DNA of 64,000 bases. Source: Hibiscus mutabilis (lineage: Eukaryota; Streptophyta; Magnoliopsida; Malvales; Malvaceae). The stretch lies in the NCBI GenBank assembly GCA_019671005.1, contig CM033721.1, forward strand, positions 53,078,364 to 53,142,363, written 5' to 3'. The position numbers were made by a program, and so were the translations under genes. The notes beneath the pieces are model-generated. The model saw nothing but the letters and a program-made list of their open reading frames with translations. It searched no databases and had not been told where the DNA came from. Of this stretch, positions 1-11,973 are shown in pieces (the first letter of the stretch is position 1; every line of letters begins with the position of its first letter).

Positions 1-1160
1 GTTGAATAGCTAGTAATAAATTAAATGAACTCCTAAAATTTTATTAATACTTGTTTTGCGGTACTTTTTGTAAAGGTTTCAGACAAGTAGGTCTAAATGG
101 GCCTTATAACGGACCCATTGGAATTTTAACTAAGTAAAAAGTATAAAAATTGAGGTTTTGAAATATAATCGTGTTGAATAGCTCAAAATCAATTATATGA
201 ACTCCAAAATTTGATTAGAACTTTTTTCTACGGTACTTTTTGTAAAGGTTTCAGACAAGCATATCTAAATGGACCTTACAATGGACCCGTTGAAATTTTA
301 ACTGAGTAAAAACTACAGAAATTGAGGTTTTGCAATATAATCGTGTTGAATAGCTCGTAATCAATTAAATGAACACCAAAAATTTGATTAAAGCCTCAAT
401 TGTAGTACTTTTGTAAAGGTTTCAGACGATGAGGTCTAAATGCGTCTTACAACGAACCCGTTGGAATTTTAACAGAGTAAAAAGTACATAAATTGAGGTT
501 TTGCAATATAATCGTATTGAATTGCTCGTAATCAATTATATGTACACCAAAATTTTGATTAAAACATCTTTTGCGGTCATTTTGATAGAAGTTTTAGATG
601 AGCAAGTCTAAGTGGACCTTACAATGGACCCGTTAGAATTTTAACTGAGTAAAAAGTACAGAAATTGAGGTTTTGTAATATAATCATGTTTAATAGCTCG
701 TAATCAATTATATGAACACCAAAATTTTGATTAAAACCTCTTTTGCGGTACTTTTTGTAAAGGTTTCAAACGAGCGGGTCTAAATGAGCCTTACAACAAA
801 CCTGTTAGAATTTTAACTAAGTAAAAAGTACAGAAATTGAGATTTTGCAATATAATCGTGTTGAATAGCTCGTAATCAATTATATGAACTCCTAAAATTT
901 GCTTAAAACTTCTTTTGCGGTACTTTTTGTAAAGATTTCAGACAAGCATGTATAAATGGGCCATACAATGGACCCATTGGATTTTTAATTGAATAAAAAT
1001 TATAGAAATTGAGGTTTTGCAATATATTTGTGTTAAAGAGCTCCTAATCAATTATATGGACACCAAAAATTTGATTAAAACTTTTTTGCAATTCTTTTTG
1101 TGAAAGTTTCAGACGAAAAGGTCTAAATAAATCTTACAATAAACTGAGTAAAAAGTACAG
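1..1160. repeat. 172-bp tandem repeat array (6.7 copies)
   Basis: Head-to-tail copies start at about 1, 173, 345, 516, 688, 860 and 1032, so the period is 171-172 bp. Each unit carries the landmarks gttgaatagct, ggtactttttgtaaaggttt, tctaaatgggcc and attgaggttttgcaatata. Units differ from each other by scattered substitutions, and the last is shortened near 1135-1160. The array runs off the left edge, so its full size is unknown. No coding potential was seen. The unit length is close to nucleosome repeat length, as in many plant satellites; calling it a satellite is inference. Confidence 0.9.
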
Positions 1161-1999
1161 TTTCATTTGAGGCAACCACATTATGACAAACACGCCATAC
1201 AAATGATCGAATTTTGGGAACAATTTTTAATCTCCAAATGGATCGTAATAGTTTCGTTGGTGTTGTTTGGGAACAAAAGTATTATAACATTATTTATTAG
1301 AAAAATTTATTTAAAGCCCCCTCGACACGATTTTTCTAATGAATTTTTGGCTGTCAAATAAAAAGGTAGTTCCGAACGATCGAAGAAAGTGCTTTAGATG
1401 AGCGTTTAGGAGTCTGATTTGGCTGTAAACATGTGTTTTAAAAAAAACTGAAATTTTCAATTTCTCCCTAAATGACCGTTCTTACCCAAACCGTCATACG
1501 AAATCTGTGTCGAACAAAACTTTAAACAAGAGTACTTAAGCTTCGTTCAACGCTTTTCCAATAAACGTTGAAGCGCCAAACAAAGAAATAATGCTTCTCC
1601 AATACCTCGTGTGCACCGAACGGGCGTTTCTCTACTCAATTTAACACTCATACGTGCGTTCCGTAAAAATTTTAATTTCTCTAAACACGGTCGTTTGACG
1701 GTCAACGGACATTGAAAACGAGCCCTTAACGTAGATTTGCAATTTTCAGTTAGACTAAAATGGAGTCGGATAGAATATAATAGGCGTCAGCCGCACCAGC
1801 TTCCAACAACAACTACCGGTCAAGTGAAGAAGAGCAAAGACTGATTGGTGAACTTTTCTATCTCACTTGAATTTCTTCACCGTCGCCTTTATGGACGCTT
1901 GTCCCCCAAACTTTCTAGGTAACTAATTTCTTAAATCCCTACCCTTCTATTTTATCATCAATTTTAACTACCATTTTTCTTCTATTTCCTCAATCTAGC
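1161..1999 (+). promoter_or_regulatory. Upstream region and 5' leader of the APD-like gene
   Basis: This 0.8-kb stretch lies between the tandem array and the ATG at 2000. It has no convincing ORF; the short open frame at 1167-1361 has no recognisable domain. The last 100 bases are pyrimidine-rich, as in many plant 5' leaders. I could not pick a clear TATA box, so the promoter assignment rests only on position. Confidence 0.4.
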
Positions 2000-4393
2000 A
2001 TGGCTGATCCAAACTGGAGTTCACATTCCGCCTCCACCTCTTCGTCTTCACATTCGTCTCACAGAGGGGATTCAGCCGCCGCCGCAGCATCGTCTTCGGG
2101 TTCTTCTTCGCAGGTTCGCGAGGAAGAGGAGGAGCTAGATCGCGAGTACCCGCAGCAGCAGCATTTTCACAATCCCGAGCTAGAGAATCACCACATCGGC
2201 GGCTTTCTTTCTGATAGAGAAAACTTACATGCTTTTAATGACGATTCACCAACGGTGATCAGAGATGACACGTGGTCTTGCATCATCATTGTTTTCACCT
2301 TTTGGTTTTTCGGTTCGTATCTTTTCCCTTTACGCATTTTCGCTTTCTCGTGAATCTCTTGTTCTTTACTGTAGTTAGAAGTAAAACTTTTTATTTTGAT
2401 GCTGAATTTATTTTTATCATAATTTCTTGAGTGGAATGCAACAGTTTCGATGACTTTGATTCTGGGGGTTTACGGGGCAGTGAATATACAACTTGATCCA
2501 AATTGTTCTCTTCTTATTCAGCCCAATCCTCTTTTTGTTCAGAGTGTGAAGGTGATTTGCCTTTTATTTTCTTTTTCTAATTTTTATATTAATTTATGCT
2601 TTTCTATAGAATGAGGGGAGATTTTTTGACTTTATAGTTTATTTGGGTCTTGTACTAGGTGGAGGAGATAGACGATTCCAAGCCAGGGCTCAAACTCTAT
2701 GGATTATATAAATCTCCACATCTTGATGTACTGACTACCTGGTCTGAAACTTACACCGCTACTGTTCAAGCTGATTCTCACATGGCAAGTTTAATTTTTG
2801 TCTCATTTGGTTTTTAGCTTGTATAATTTGGTTCTAGTTATGTTTTTGAGTTGCAATTTTCTGATGTTATCCAGGAGTGGATTCATTATCTGAACAGGGG
2901 ATCTCAAGTTAATATTTCATATAATGTGAACTCAGCAGGCTCCTCTGTTTTCCTTTTAATTGCTCAAGGTACCCTAAAACAATTAGCTTTTTCCAGAAAG
3001 TGTTGTAAATTAAGTAATAAAATCATGGGAATTGAATTCTCAAGTTATTTTTTCACATTGCAGGGAGTGAGGGTCTTTCTCGATGGCTTGAGGACCCGAC
3101 ATATCCTAACACCACTTTATCATGGAACATTGTTCATGGTGAGATAGAAGTGGAAAAGCATGATTGTTCTTGCCATAAAAAAAAGTTTTTTACTGACTTT
3201 GAAGTTTTGGTAGGGAGCGGTATGATTGAGCAGGTCATATATATATCTTCAAGTTATTACATTGCACTGGGTAATTTGAACTCAGAGGACATTGAGGTAA
3301 TGATGAAAATTCGACCTACTTCTCTTGGTTTTTCCAATTGTTTCTTTTGTTTGAGTTCTGCTAAAGTATTTGAGATGTTGAAATCTTAGCTGCCTCTTTT
3401 TCCAACTTTAGAAATAGAAACATTTCAAGCTGCTTGTACCTTTAGTTTGTTAGAACGGATTCTAAGATATGATTGATGAATAATAAGAGAGGCCTACTTT
3501 AATCCGTTAAAGAAATGCTGCTTTGCAAGTTGTAATTGTGGTTGGAAATGTCATAGGTGCAGCTATTTCAAATAGAACTTTGAGATGATGGTGTTTATAC
3601 GTGCAACCAATCTCCAAGGCTGCAATCTTTGATGTAAAAAGTACAATATAACATGGATTGGTATTTGTATGATGAAGTAACTGATGTAGTGTGTTCTTTA
3701 ATAACAAGGACTTTGAAACATGAGAACAATAATGTTGATTGTCTCAATTTATCATGGATCCATTTAATGATAATCTGTGTATGACCACAAAATATTAGTA
3801 CCAAGTAACCTTGTGATGTGGGTACGAAGAAAAAACAACAATAATAAAAAGAAATAAGGCTAGACAAACGAGTAGGAAAGAATATTGAACTCAAGAAAAA
3901 CTTAAATAGGTTGAAGGGAAACCTCTAGTTTTCTTTTAATTCTAAGAAAATAATAATCAGTTGTGATGTGCTAATTTTTGGTTTGCCTTTGCGTGCATGT
4001 TGCCCTTCAACTCTCTTCCACCATTGAAACTTAATGCTTTTTCAATTTTAACTTAACAAACCACACCTTCCTAGCTTCCACTCGAAATAATTCTCCAAAC
4101 TAGCTTCCTAATTCAAATAATCTCCCTCATGTATCTTACAATGAAAGTCAACAACTTCGATCGTAATTCCACCCCATTTAATCAAGGGCATTTTCTAATC
4201 GTGCCTCCAGCATTTCAAACTGTTTGTGGTCACCTTTCTGAAACTCCATCTGGAAGGGGTTTACTTTGTCTCCTAGATTAGATTCCTCAGTTTGACTACC
4301 TTCCGATATTTCAAATTGATTGTCGACACCTTTTGGAATCTCCATCCGAGCTTTCCACCGGTACTTGGCGTGCGACCTGTCATGAATTGCATG

Positions 4394-6200
4394 TAGGGAT
4401 ATAAAAAGTTGACCCGACTTGAAAACTCGGCTGAAATATGTTCGAGTCAGAATTTGGTTTGATCCGAAAAAGCGATGACCCGAAACTGATCTGTAGCCGA
4501 TTATTGTTGACTCGAACCCGAGTTGGACCTGTTATTGCAGTAACCGAACCCGACCTGCATCTGACCGAGAACGACATGAACCTGAATTGAACATGTTACT
4601 GTGGACCCAAAACCCGACCTATAACCGACTGAAATGAACCCGAACCCGAGACTAACTTGGCAAATAACCGATATTACCCGACTGAATCGACCTGAGATCT
4701 GATTTTATCCGACTTGTTTTGAACCCGACTTGTTTTGAACCTGACCTGTTATTGACCTGAACTGATATTTACCTGGCTTGATATTTACCTGACATGCAAT
4801 TGAGGAAGTCTATGATTTGATGAATTTATTATATTATAATACAACATTTTAAACGCAGCGGGACTTAAAAGGTAATTAATCTCTAACCTAAAAATATGTG
4901 TCTTGCTCCCGTCCAAAATTCTGTCATTTTCTCCCTTTTTAACCAAATGCTTTTTTCTTTTTTTTAATTAAAATGAATGGGTGGGAGGGAGAGAAAGAAC
5001 CCGCCAGATTTTTAGGTTGGGGCAATTTTTTTAGCCCTTCCGACTTTAGATGTTTTTCATTTAAACCCTTGATGTTCACTTTTAGGTTTTAGTTTAATTC
5101 AATTGAGTCCCAATTTAGGTTAATTTAATTGAGATTTGGCATTTAATGTTAGAGCTATTTTAATTAGGTATGCAATTTATGCTTTTAGGTTTTAATTTAG
5201 ATCATTTAGATATTTTTTAATCGAAATTGACCCCTATTTATTTTAAATTTTTGTAATCTAGTCCAATGTTTTTTATATAATGATATTTTTGTTCATTCTA
5301 GTCTTTAAAACTTTATTTTTAGTCGAAATTGACTCATATATTTTTCTATTTTTGGTAATTTAGTAGAATAATATTTTTGTTTATTCTAGTCCTTATAATT
5401 TAATTTTAGTCAAAATTGCCCCGTATTTATTTATATTTTTGGCAATTTAGTCTAATAATATTTTTGTTTATTCTAGAACCAAAATTTTAATTTTTAGTCA
5501 AAATTGACCCTATTTATTTTTTTTGTAATTTATTCCAATATTTTTAATATGATTATATTTTTGTCTTACTCCCTAAAAATTTATTTTTAACCAAAATTAA
5601 CCCCTATTTATTTTATATTTTATAATTTAGTCCAATATTTTTAATATGATGATATTTTTGTTCATATTAGTCCCTAAAATTTTATTTTCCACCGAAATTG
5701 ATCCTTATTTATTTCTAATTTTTGTAATTTACTCCAATATTTTAAATAACGATGATATTTTTGTTCATTCTAGTGCCTAATATTTATTTTTGATGTGATT
5801 CGTATTTGTGAAAGGCGCTAAATAATTTACTCGAAATGACCAAATCCAATGTTTATCGACTATTTGTACGAAACTCAAACTTAATACGAATTCGAAACCC
5901 GAATTAACCCGACCTGAAATGAAATCGACCAAAAATGAACCCGACTTGAAGTCTATCTGAGCCCGAATTAACTCGTCAATTAACTGATTCAGACCCGAAC
6001 CGTTTTGACCCGACCTGAAATGAACCCGGCCCGAAATGACCCGATCTGAAATCTGAAATGAACCCGTCCCAAAATTGACCCGGACTCGACTAGAATTGAG
6101 TCGAAACATCAAATTGACCTGAAATGACTTATATTCGATTTGATCCAACCTAACAAGACCCGACTTGAAACGTATTCGATTACCTATTTTTACGTCCCTA
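4394..6200. mobile_element. Non-autonomous hAT-like DNA transposon, 1.8 kb
   Basis: The ends read tagggatataaaaagttg at 4394 and, on the opposite strand from 6200, tagggacgtaaaaatagg: imperfect terminal inverted repeats of the TAGGG type seen in plant hAT elements. Flanking 8-mers attgcatg (4386-4393) and attacacg (6201-6208) match at 6 of 8 positions, the duplication length expected for hAT. Degenerate runs of gacccgaactga-type sequence fill 4400-4800 and 5880-6180; open frames there (for example 5777-6229 minus) are low-complexity artefacts. No transposase is present. It sits inside the older LTR element. Confidence 0.65.
5215..5795. repeat. Minisatellite of about 95 bp, six degenerate copies
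   Basis: The phrase atatttttgttcattctagt, with variants, recurs near 5281, 5366, 5458, 5550, 5650 and 5752. Each copy is followed by aaattttatttttagtcaaa, a cccctatttatttta block and a taatttagtccaat block. Spacing is roughly 85-105 bp. The array lies entirely inside the hAT-like element and codes for nothing. Confidence 0.75.
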
Positions 6201-6799
6201 ATTACACGTGATAATTCTATTGCAGTCAAATCGCAGCCAAATCTGTCTCATAACCCATATTTCTTCTTGGATGGCCTCTATAGCATCCAACCATGGCTTC
6301 AACGTAAATCTTACTTTAAACCATAGATCTAAGGAGGCTTTGATTACCAATATGGATGTGGGTAAGAAGAAAAACAACAGGAATCAAAAGAAATAGGGTT
6401 GAACAAATGAGTAGTAAAGAAGATGAAACTTAGAAAAGCGTTGGGTTAAGGGAAAGCTCTAGTTTTATTTTGATTCAAAGAAAATAATAATGATAAGTGT
6501 GACTGTAATATTTCTACAGCTTATTTATACTAAGGTTACATAGATTATTTAGTCCAAGCCCTGGATTTAAAACATAGAGGAAACTTATAAACCTAGCCAT
6601 CCAAAATCTCTCTAATATTTAATAAAACTGAAATAAATAAATATTATAATAATATAAGTTACCGTGTCACATTGAACCTACCATTTCTGATTTGAGTGGC
6701 AACTATATGCATTTGATTGATATCTCAAGTTCAAGTAGATGCTTTATGTGACCAAAAAAATCCTGCCATTCTATTTCGCTAAACCCATGTTTTTCCTTA

Positions 6800-7915
6800 G
6801 TTGTAAAAAGCGCGCCCGACGCTCGAAGCGCAGAAGAAAATGCCCCTAAGGGCCGAGACGGGACGAGGTGCAAGAGGCACGCGCTTCAGGGGTTTTTCGC
6901 CTGAGGTCTGAGGCGAACGTCTTTTGTAGTTAGAAGAAAAAAACGTGAAGAAGAAGAACAGAGCAAGTCTGGCTGAAAAAGATAAATAGGAGATGGCTTT
7001 TGAAGAAGAAGAAAAGTGGCGTTTTGGTTTTTGAACAGGAGATGGGAGGAGCAAGCCTTGGACCCATCAAAATTAGTTAACGGACAAAAATACCCCTCAG
7101 CATACATTGTTCGACAAGTACTTTCTATCAAACATCTCAAGTCTAATATCGTCTTTTTACATCCCAAAAACGCAATTTTCGCAAGAATTCATGATTCACA
7201 TTGGTGAAATATTATTTTTGTTCAAAACAAATTAGGATTTGTTTTTAGGTAAAACTTTAATACACAGTTTGTATAAAATTTATTTTACATAAGCCTGTAT
7301 TTTTATTTTACAAAATGTAAATCTTAAATTCAACACCCTCAACCCTAACTCTAACACCGTAAATCCTAAATCTTAAACACTAAACTTAAATTTTAAACCT
7401 TAAACACAATCCTAACCCCTAAAAAGTTTACACGGTCTATGTAGTAAAGTTTTCCCCTTTTTTCTTATCTTTTTATTAGAATTTTGTTGTTCTATTATTA
7501 TCATTATTATTATTAACCAAATATTTATTCTAGATCAAAAGGTTAATATTAATTTTAATTTTAATATAAATTAATATAGTAAAATAAGATTTATTTTTAA
7601 ATATTTATTTATTTAAATAAAGTATTAAAATATAATTATATTATAAATGTTAAAAATTAAAATACTTCAAATAATATAATTTATTAATATTTTAATATAT
7701 TTATTTTTAATACTTTTGAAATTTACATATAATTGAAGTATTTTAATTTTTTAGCATTTATAATACAATTATCGTGTTTTTAAGTACAAAATATGTTATA
7801 AAGTTAATTTATAAATTTTTAGGATAAATAGGACACCTACAAAAGGTGAGGGCCTTCGACTCGCGCCTCGGCTCCAGAAACCTTTTGCGCCTCGGAGTGC
7901 TTTGCGCCTTTTAAA
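6800..7915. mobile_element. Possible non-autonomous DNA element with GC-rich inverted ends
   Basis: The left end (gttgtaaaaagcgcgccc, about 6800-6890) and right end (gcgccttttaaaacc, about 7850-7915) are rough inverted complements made of gcgcct/aggcgc motifs, in a very AT-rich setting. Similar stretches flank it (tgtttttccttag on the left, tgcttttcctag on the right) and may be a worn target duplication of about 11 bp. The interior is AT-rich with no transposase. Superfamily is not assigned. A second copy lacking the left end follows at 7994-9015. Confidence 0.45.
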
Positions 7916-9051
7916 ACCAAGTGCTTTTCCTAGATACCATTTCCCTGCCCTTCCTTTGGGTTAAGGGAAAGCTCCTATTGTAATATTTTTTTTCCTGAGG
8001 TCTGAGGTGTGAGGCGAGCGTCTTTTGTAGTTAGAAGAAAAAAACGTGAAGAAAAAGAACAGAGCAAGTCTGGCTAAAAAAGATAAATAGGAGATGGCTT
8101 CTGAAGAAGAAAAGTGGCGTTTTGGTTTTTGAACATAAGATGGCAAAAGCAAGCCTTGGACCCATCAAAATCAGTTAACGGACAAAAATACCCCTCCTTA
8201 TACACTGTTCGACAAGTATTTTCTATCAAATATCTCAAGTCTAATATCGTCTTTTTACATCCCCAAAACACACTTTTCGCAAGAATTCATGATTTACAAG
8301 GGTGAAATATTATTTTTGTTCAAAACAAATTAGGATTTGTTTTTAGGTAAAGCTTTAATACACAATTTGTGTAAAATTTATTTTACATAAGCTTGTATTT
8401 TTATTTTACAAAATGTAAATCTTAAATTCAACACCCTCAACCCTAACTCTAACACCCTAAATCCTAAATTTTAAACACTAAACTTAAATTTTAAACCTTA
8501 AACTACAATCATAACCCCTAAAAAGTTTACACGGTCTGTGTAGTAAAGTTTTTCCCTGTTTTTTCTTATCTTTTTATTAGAATTTTGTTGTTCTATTATT
8601 ATTATTATTATTATTAACCAAATATTTATTCTAGATCAAAAGGTTAATATTAATATTAATTTTAATATAAATTAATATAATAAAATAAGATTTATTTTTA
8701 AATATTTATTTATTTAAATAAAGTATTAAAATATAATTATATTATAAATGCTAAAAAATTAAAATACTTCAAATAATATAATTTATTAATATTTTAATAT
8801 ATTTACTTTTAATACTTTTGAAATTTACATATAATTGAAGTATTTTAATTTTTTAGCATTTATAATATAATTATCGTGTTTTTAAGTACAAAATATGTTA
8901 TAAAGTTGATTTATAAATTTTTAGGATAAAAAGGACACCTACAAAAGGTGAGGGCCTTCGCCTCGCGCCTCGGCTCCAGATACCTTTTGTGCCTCGCGCC
9001 TTTTAAAACCAAGTGCTTTTCCTAGATACCATTTCCCTGCCCTTCCTTTGG
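6900..9051. repeat. 1.06-kb tandem direct duplication in APD intron 6
   Basis: 6900-7959 is repeated at 7994-9051, offset about 1094 bp, with only scattered substitutions and small indels. Both copies begin cctgaggtctgagg and end ccctgcccttcctttgg. The 34-bp joint (7960-7993) resembles sequence near 6434-6510, suggesting unequal recombination or repair. Open frames in these copies come in parallel pairs (for example 7016-7207 and 8114-8305) and show no protein signature. Confidence 0.9.
7249..7457. mobile_element. MITE with telomere-like interior (second copy 8346-8556)
   Basis: The left end reads ggtaaaactttaatacacag and the right end, reverse-complemented, gggaaaactttactacatag: imperfect inverted repeats of about 30 bp. 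The middle is a run of ccctaa/taaacc motifs resembling degenerate plant telomere repeat. No TSD was identified. The second copy exists because the whole region was tandemly duplicated. Confidence 0.5.
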
Positions 9052-10255
9052 TTTCTTCTTCTTTTTTCATGTGACAATTGTGTTGATTTTAACATTGAAC
9101 AGGTGGAACTAAACATCACAGTCAGGGCTTTTATTTACAATACAACTGAAGCTTACTACCGGTGTACCTTTGCTAATGGTGTGTCTAGCTTGAGTATCTT
9201 GTTTCCTCGAGGAAGTTCAGTTTTCTTGACTTCTCCTGGTCCTGAATGGGTAAATCTCTCTTTTAAACCTAAAGTCTTACTGTAAGTCTGTAAGTGTCTT
9301 TCAAGATTATGCGGTTTTGAAGGGTGTTGTTACATACACATTCCCATTGTATTAGAATCATGGATTCATGCATCTACTCTTCATAGCAGAGGCATAATGA
9401 ATATGCGTTGTAGATCTTCCTTCGTTATCGAATATTTTCTAAACCTCGTTCACAAAGGTTTTACATTTGGTTTTGTCCCTTTCTACAGCATACTTCTGCA
9501 AATGACTGGTCTGTCAGATTGTCGTATGGACCAAGGTGGATTACATATATTGTTGGCGTTGGTAAGTGCTCTCTTGACTACTCTCATTACAGTATATCCT
9601 CTTAAAACTTTAAATTATATTTTTTTTTTCTTCTGAAAGGTGGAATGACTGCAGTCATGTTGGTTGCCTTCACCTTCTTAAACAAGTTTCAATTTACTCG
9701 TTGAAATGAAGCAAGTGTTCGTTTTGGGGAGGTTGCTTTTGCCAGAACCCCTCTGCTTTCACGCAAAGCCGATGACATCTCAAGTTGGGGATCATCTTAT
9801 GATTCCATCCCAGGTGATGGAGCAGATCTGGAAGACTTTCTGGCAGGTTCTCTCGAAGGCACATCACAATAGGAGATGGTGAAAATAGTAACAATACCTG
9901 GCGACTTTGTGCAATTTGCTTCGATGCTCCAAGGGACTGCTTCTTCCTTCCATGTGGGCACTGTGTGGCTTGCTTTGCTTGTGGAACTAGGTAACTACTT
10001 TACATGAAAAGTTTGCTGCTTTCGGAAATAGTCAGTTCAGTATTAACCCAGAATCTAATTTACAATGATCTGCCCATTGTTATCGGCAATGACTCTGTTT
10101 AGCTTACTAATTATTCTAGTTTGTGGGTTCTTTTTCTTAATTTAAAAGTGTTGTAATAAATGTTTTGCAGAATAGCAGAGGCTGGTGGAACTTGCCCTAT
10201 TTGCCGTAGGAACATGAGAAAAGTGAGGAAGATTTTCACAGTGCGAGGAATATGA

Positions 10256-10761
10256 GACATTTGAACAGCCCTGATTCAGTGAGTATCACCATGGTTTTTA
10301 AGGTGGAATGAACCAATGAGCCGTGCGTTTTGTTTTTCCCGTGGTGCTAGTGGCCTTTATTTTATTTGTAATCAGCCGTTCAGCCCCTCTGATTAGAAGA
10401 AACAACTGTTTTCTTTATGTTCTTTGGTGTTTCTTTTAAAAAGCAGTGCTTTAATAACATTGAACAAAAAGTATTTCATTATTTAAAGGAAACGATAGTA
10501 TTGAGGGCAAAGTACACCAGTACTCCCCAAATCATGATTTTTCACGATTACTCTTTTGAAAGTTACAAAATAGTCATTAATTTTATCATAAAGTTATATT
10601 TAGGTCATCCTGCTGTTGCCTGCAATTAAAAAGATGACATGCATGTTAGTTCTATGGTTAATATCTTATTTAGTCCTTCAATTATAGCTAATTTTTTATT
10701 TGAGTACATTTCAATATTTTTAAGCAATACCTTCAAAAACAGTTAATAATTTAGGAAATTT
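10256..10761. other. 3' flank of APD gene
   Basis: No coding signal. The proximal part, to about 10420, is the expected 3' untranslated region; the rest is AT-rich spacer. The open frame 10417-10629 has no recognisable domain. Confidence 0.4.
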
Positions 10762-11399
10762 AAAATAATAGGCTAAAAGGGTATTTTGCCCCTCGAGTTT
10801 AACCCCAAAAATCAATTTAGCCCCTCGCCGAAAAACGTATCCAATTAGGCCATCCAGTTCGTAAATTACATCAAATTAGCCTTTTGATCGACTTGACTGT
10901 TACAGTGTTAATGTGGCGGTCTAATGATGCTAACGTGGTAGTCAATGATGATGACGTAGTAGTACACATGTGATGATGATGTGACAGAGAAATTGAATTG
11001 ATTATTTTAACCGAACTCGATGGCGTAATTAATTTTTTTGTCGAGTTTAAAGTCATAACTGATTTTAATTGAAAGTTCAATAACTTAATCTTTAAAGCAA
11101 AGAAATAATTTTTTTAAAAATATATTTAAATATTTATAGAATATTAAAAAAATAAAAACACTAAAATGAATTTAAAAAATTAAGTAAAAATATAAATTTA
11201 AAAATATCAAAAATTTAAAAAATTAAAAACATTTATGTTAAACATATATTTGGTTTTAATATAACAAGGACTTGATTGTAAATAAGTAAATTTTTTAAGG
11301 TACTTAAATTTACTCACAAAATTGACAAGAATTCGAACTTAAACAATTTTCTAAGTCAACTTTTTAATCCCCAAAGATTTTTCTAAATGTTTTAGCACT

Positions 11400-11973
11400 C
11401 AAACCAACCATTTTGGTATATGGTACATGTTTTTGCTATTGGAAAACATTTTTAAACTCAATGGCTTACGAGCACCAATACGCGTATAGGTACGACCTTT
11501 TGAAACTATAATCCAAAATGTGCTACAAGTACTGGTACATCCTATGGCGTACCGGTATGGGGTTTAATATTTTTAAATATGTTTTGACCGTTAGGCTTGT
11601 CAGGCTTTGGAACCAAAATTTTAAATATTTTTATATGTGTATCGGTACAGCTATACACATACCAATACGCTATGTTAACAAATTCATCCAATGATTCTAG
11701 TGAGTAAAACGAGTATCAGTACGGTCTCGTACCAGAACCTTTGTATTTTCATCATTTTGTTCTGATAGGCCTGCCAGCGTACGATACCTCTTTGTTGCAA
11801 CGACTATTTCTATTTTGAGCAAGTATTGATACGAAAGCTTATGTATCGATACCCAAGCTTGCCAGACAACATTTAATGCGGAAAAATTACAACCCAACGA
11901 CTATTCAATTTCTCAACAACCCAAACGGCTAGAAATCAATAAGGATATAAAAACAAGTCTCCAAAGCTTCTTC
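11400..11973 (+). mobile_element. Left part of a copia-type LTR remnant rich in gtaccgatac motifs
   Basis: This stretch holds many variants of gtaccgatac/gtatcgatac, as does the LTR near 62480-62780, and later bases (acccaacgactattcaa, ggatataaaaacaag) resemble that LTR too. It continues at 18593 after the gypsy insertion. It ends with TCTTC (11969-11973), the target site of that gypsy element. The left edge is uncertain. Confidence 0.45.

Larger units (their letters stand above)
3814..6669 (-). mobile_element. Degraded LTR retrotransposon in APD intron 6
   Basis: Two related LTR pieces lie in direct orientation: 3814-3965 (inner end missing) and 6353-6669 (about 317 bp, starting tggatgtggg and ending gtgtca). 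Next to the right LTR the minus strand reads TTGGTAATCAAAGCC, a Met-tRNA-type primer binding site, so the element runs on the minus strand. Outer flanks ccttg (3809-3813) and cattg (6670-6674) match at 4 of 5 bases, consistent with an aged target duplication. The interior has no readable ORF and is split by a hAT-like element. Lineage was not resolved. Confidence 0.6.
2000..10255 (+). pseudogene. APD: APD1-4-like membrane RING-type E3 ubiquitin ligase gene, disrupted in the RING exon
   Basis: Ten exons can be joined with consistent phase: 2000-2312, 2445-2551, 2659-2784, 2875-2968, 3064-3138, 3214-3296, 9103-9249, 9489-9561, 9640-9990 and 10171-10255. The roughly 484-codon product has a Ser/Ala/Glu-rich N-terminus, a hydrophobic segment near residues 93-120, a luminal region, a second membrane segment near 340-358 and a C-terminal RING ([24 protein letters not shown]). 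This is the layout of the Arabidopsis ABERRANT POLLEN DEVELOPMENT E3 ligases, which act at endomembranes. Exon 9 carries an in-frame TGA at 9702-9704 (codon 361) and a 2-base gain (apparent CA duplication) near 9866-9870 that puts the RING out of frame. As read, a 360-residue protein without the RING would result. Intron 3 uses a GC donor (2785). Intron 6 is 5.8 kb because of transposons. Family assignment is firm; pseudogene status is likely, but transcript data would decide. Confidence 0.8.

Noticed and set aside
1167..1361. 64-codon ORF upstream of the APD-like gene
   Set aside because: No recognisable domain or supporting context; chance frame in AT-rich promoter-side DNA.
3507..3894. Two overlapping minus-strand ORFs
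   Set aside because: They sit in APD intron 6, have no domain, and overlap the LTR piece at 3814.
5777..6229. 150-codon ORF on the minus strand
   Set aside because: It lies in the degenerate gacccgaac low-complexity part of the hAT-like element; the protein is a monotonous Ser/Arg/Gly-rich artefact.
6797..8305. Paired ORFs in both copies of the duplicated region
   Set aside because: They recur only because the DNA is duplicated; both strands are open over the same stretch and no domain is seen.
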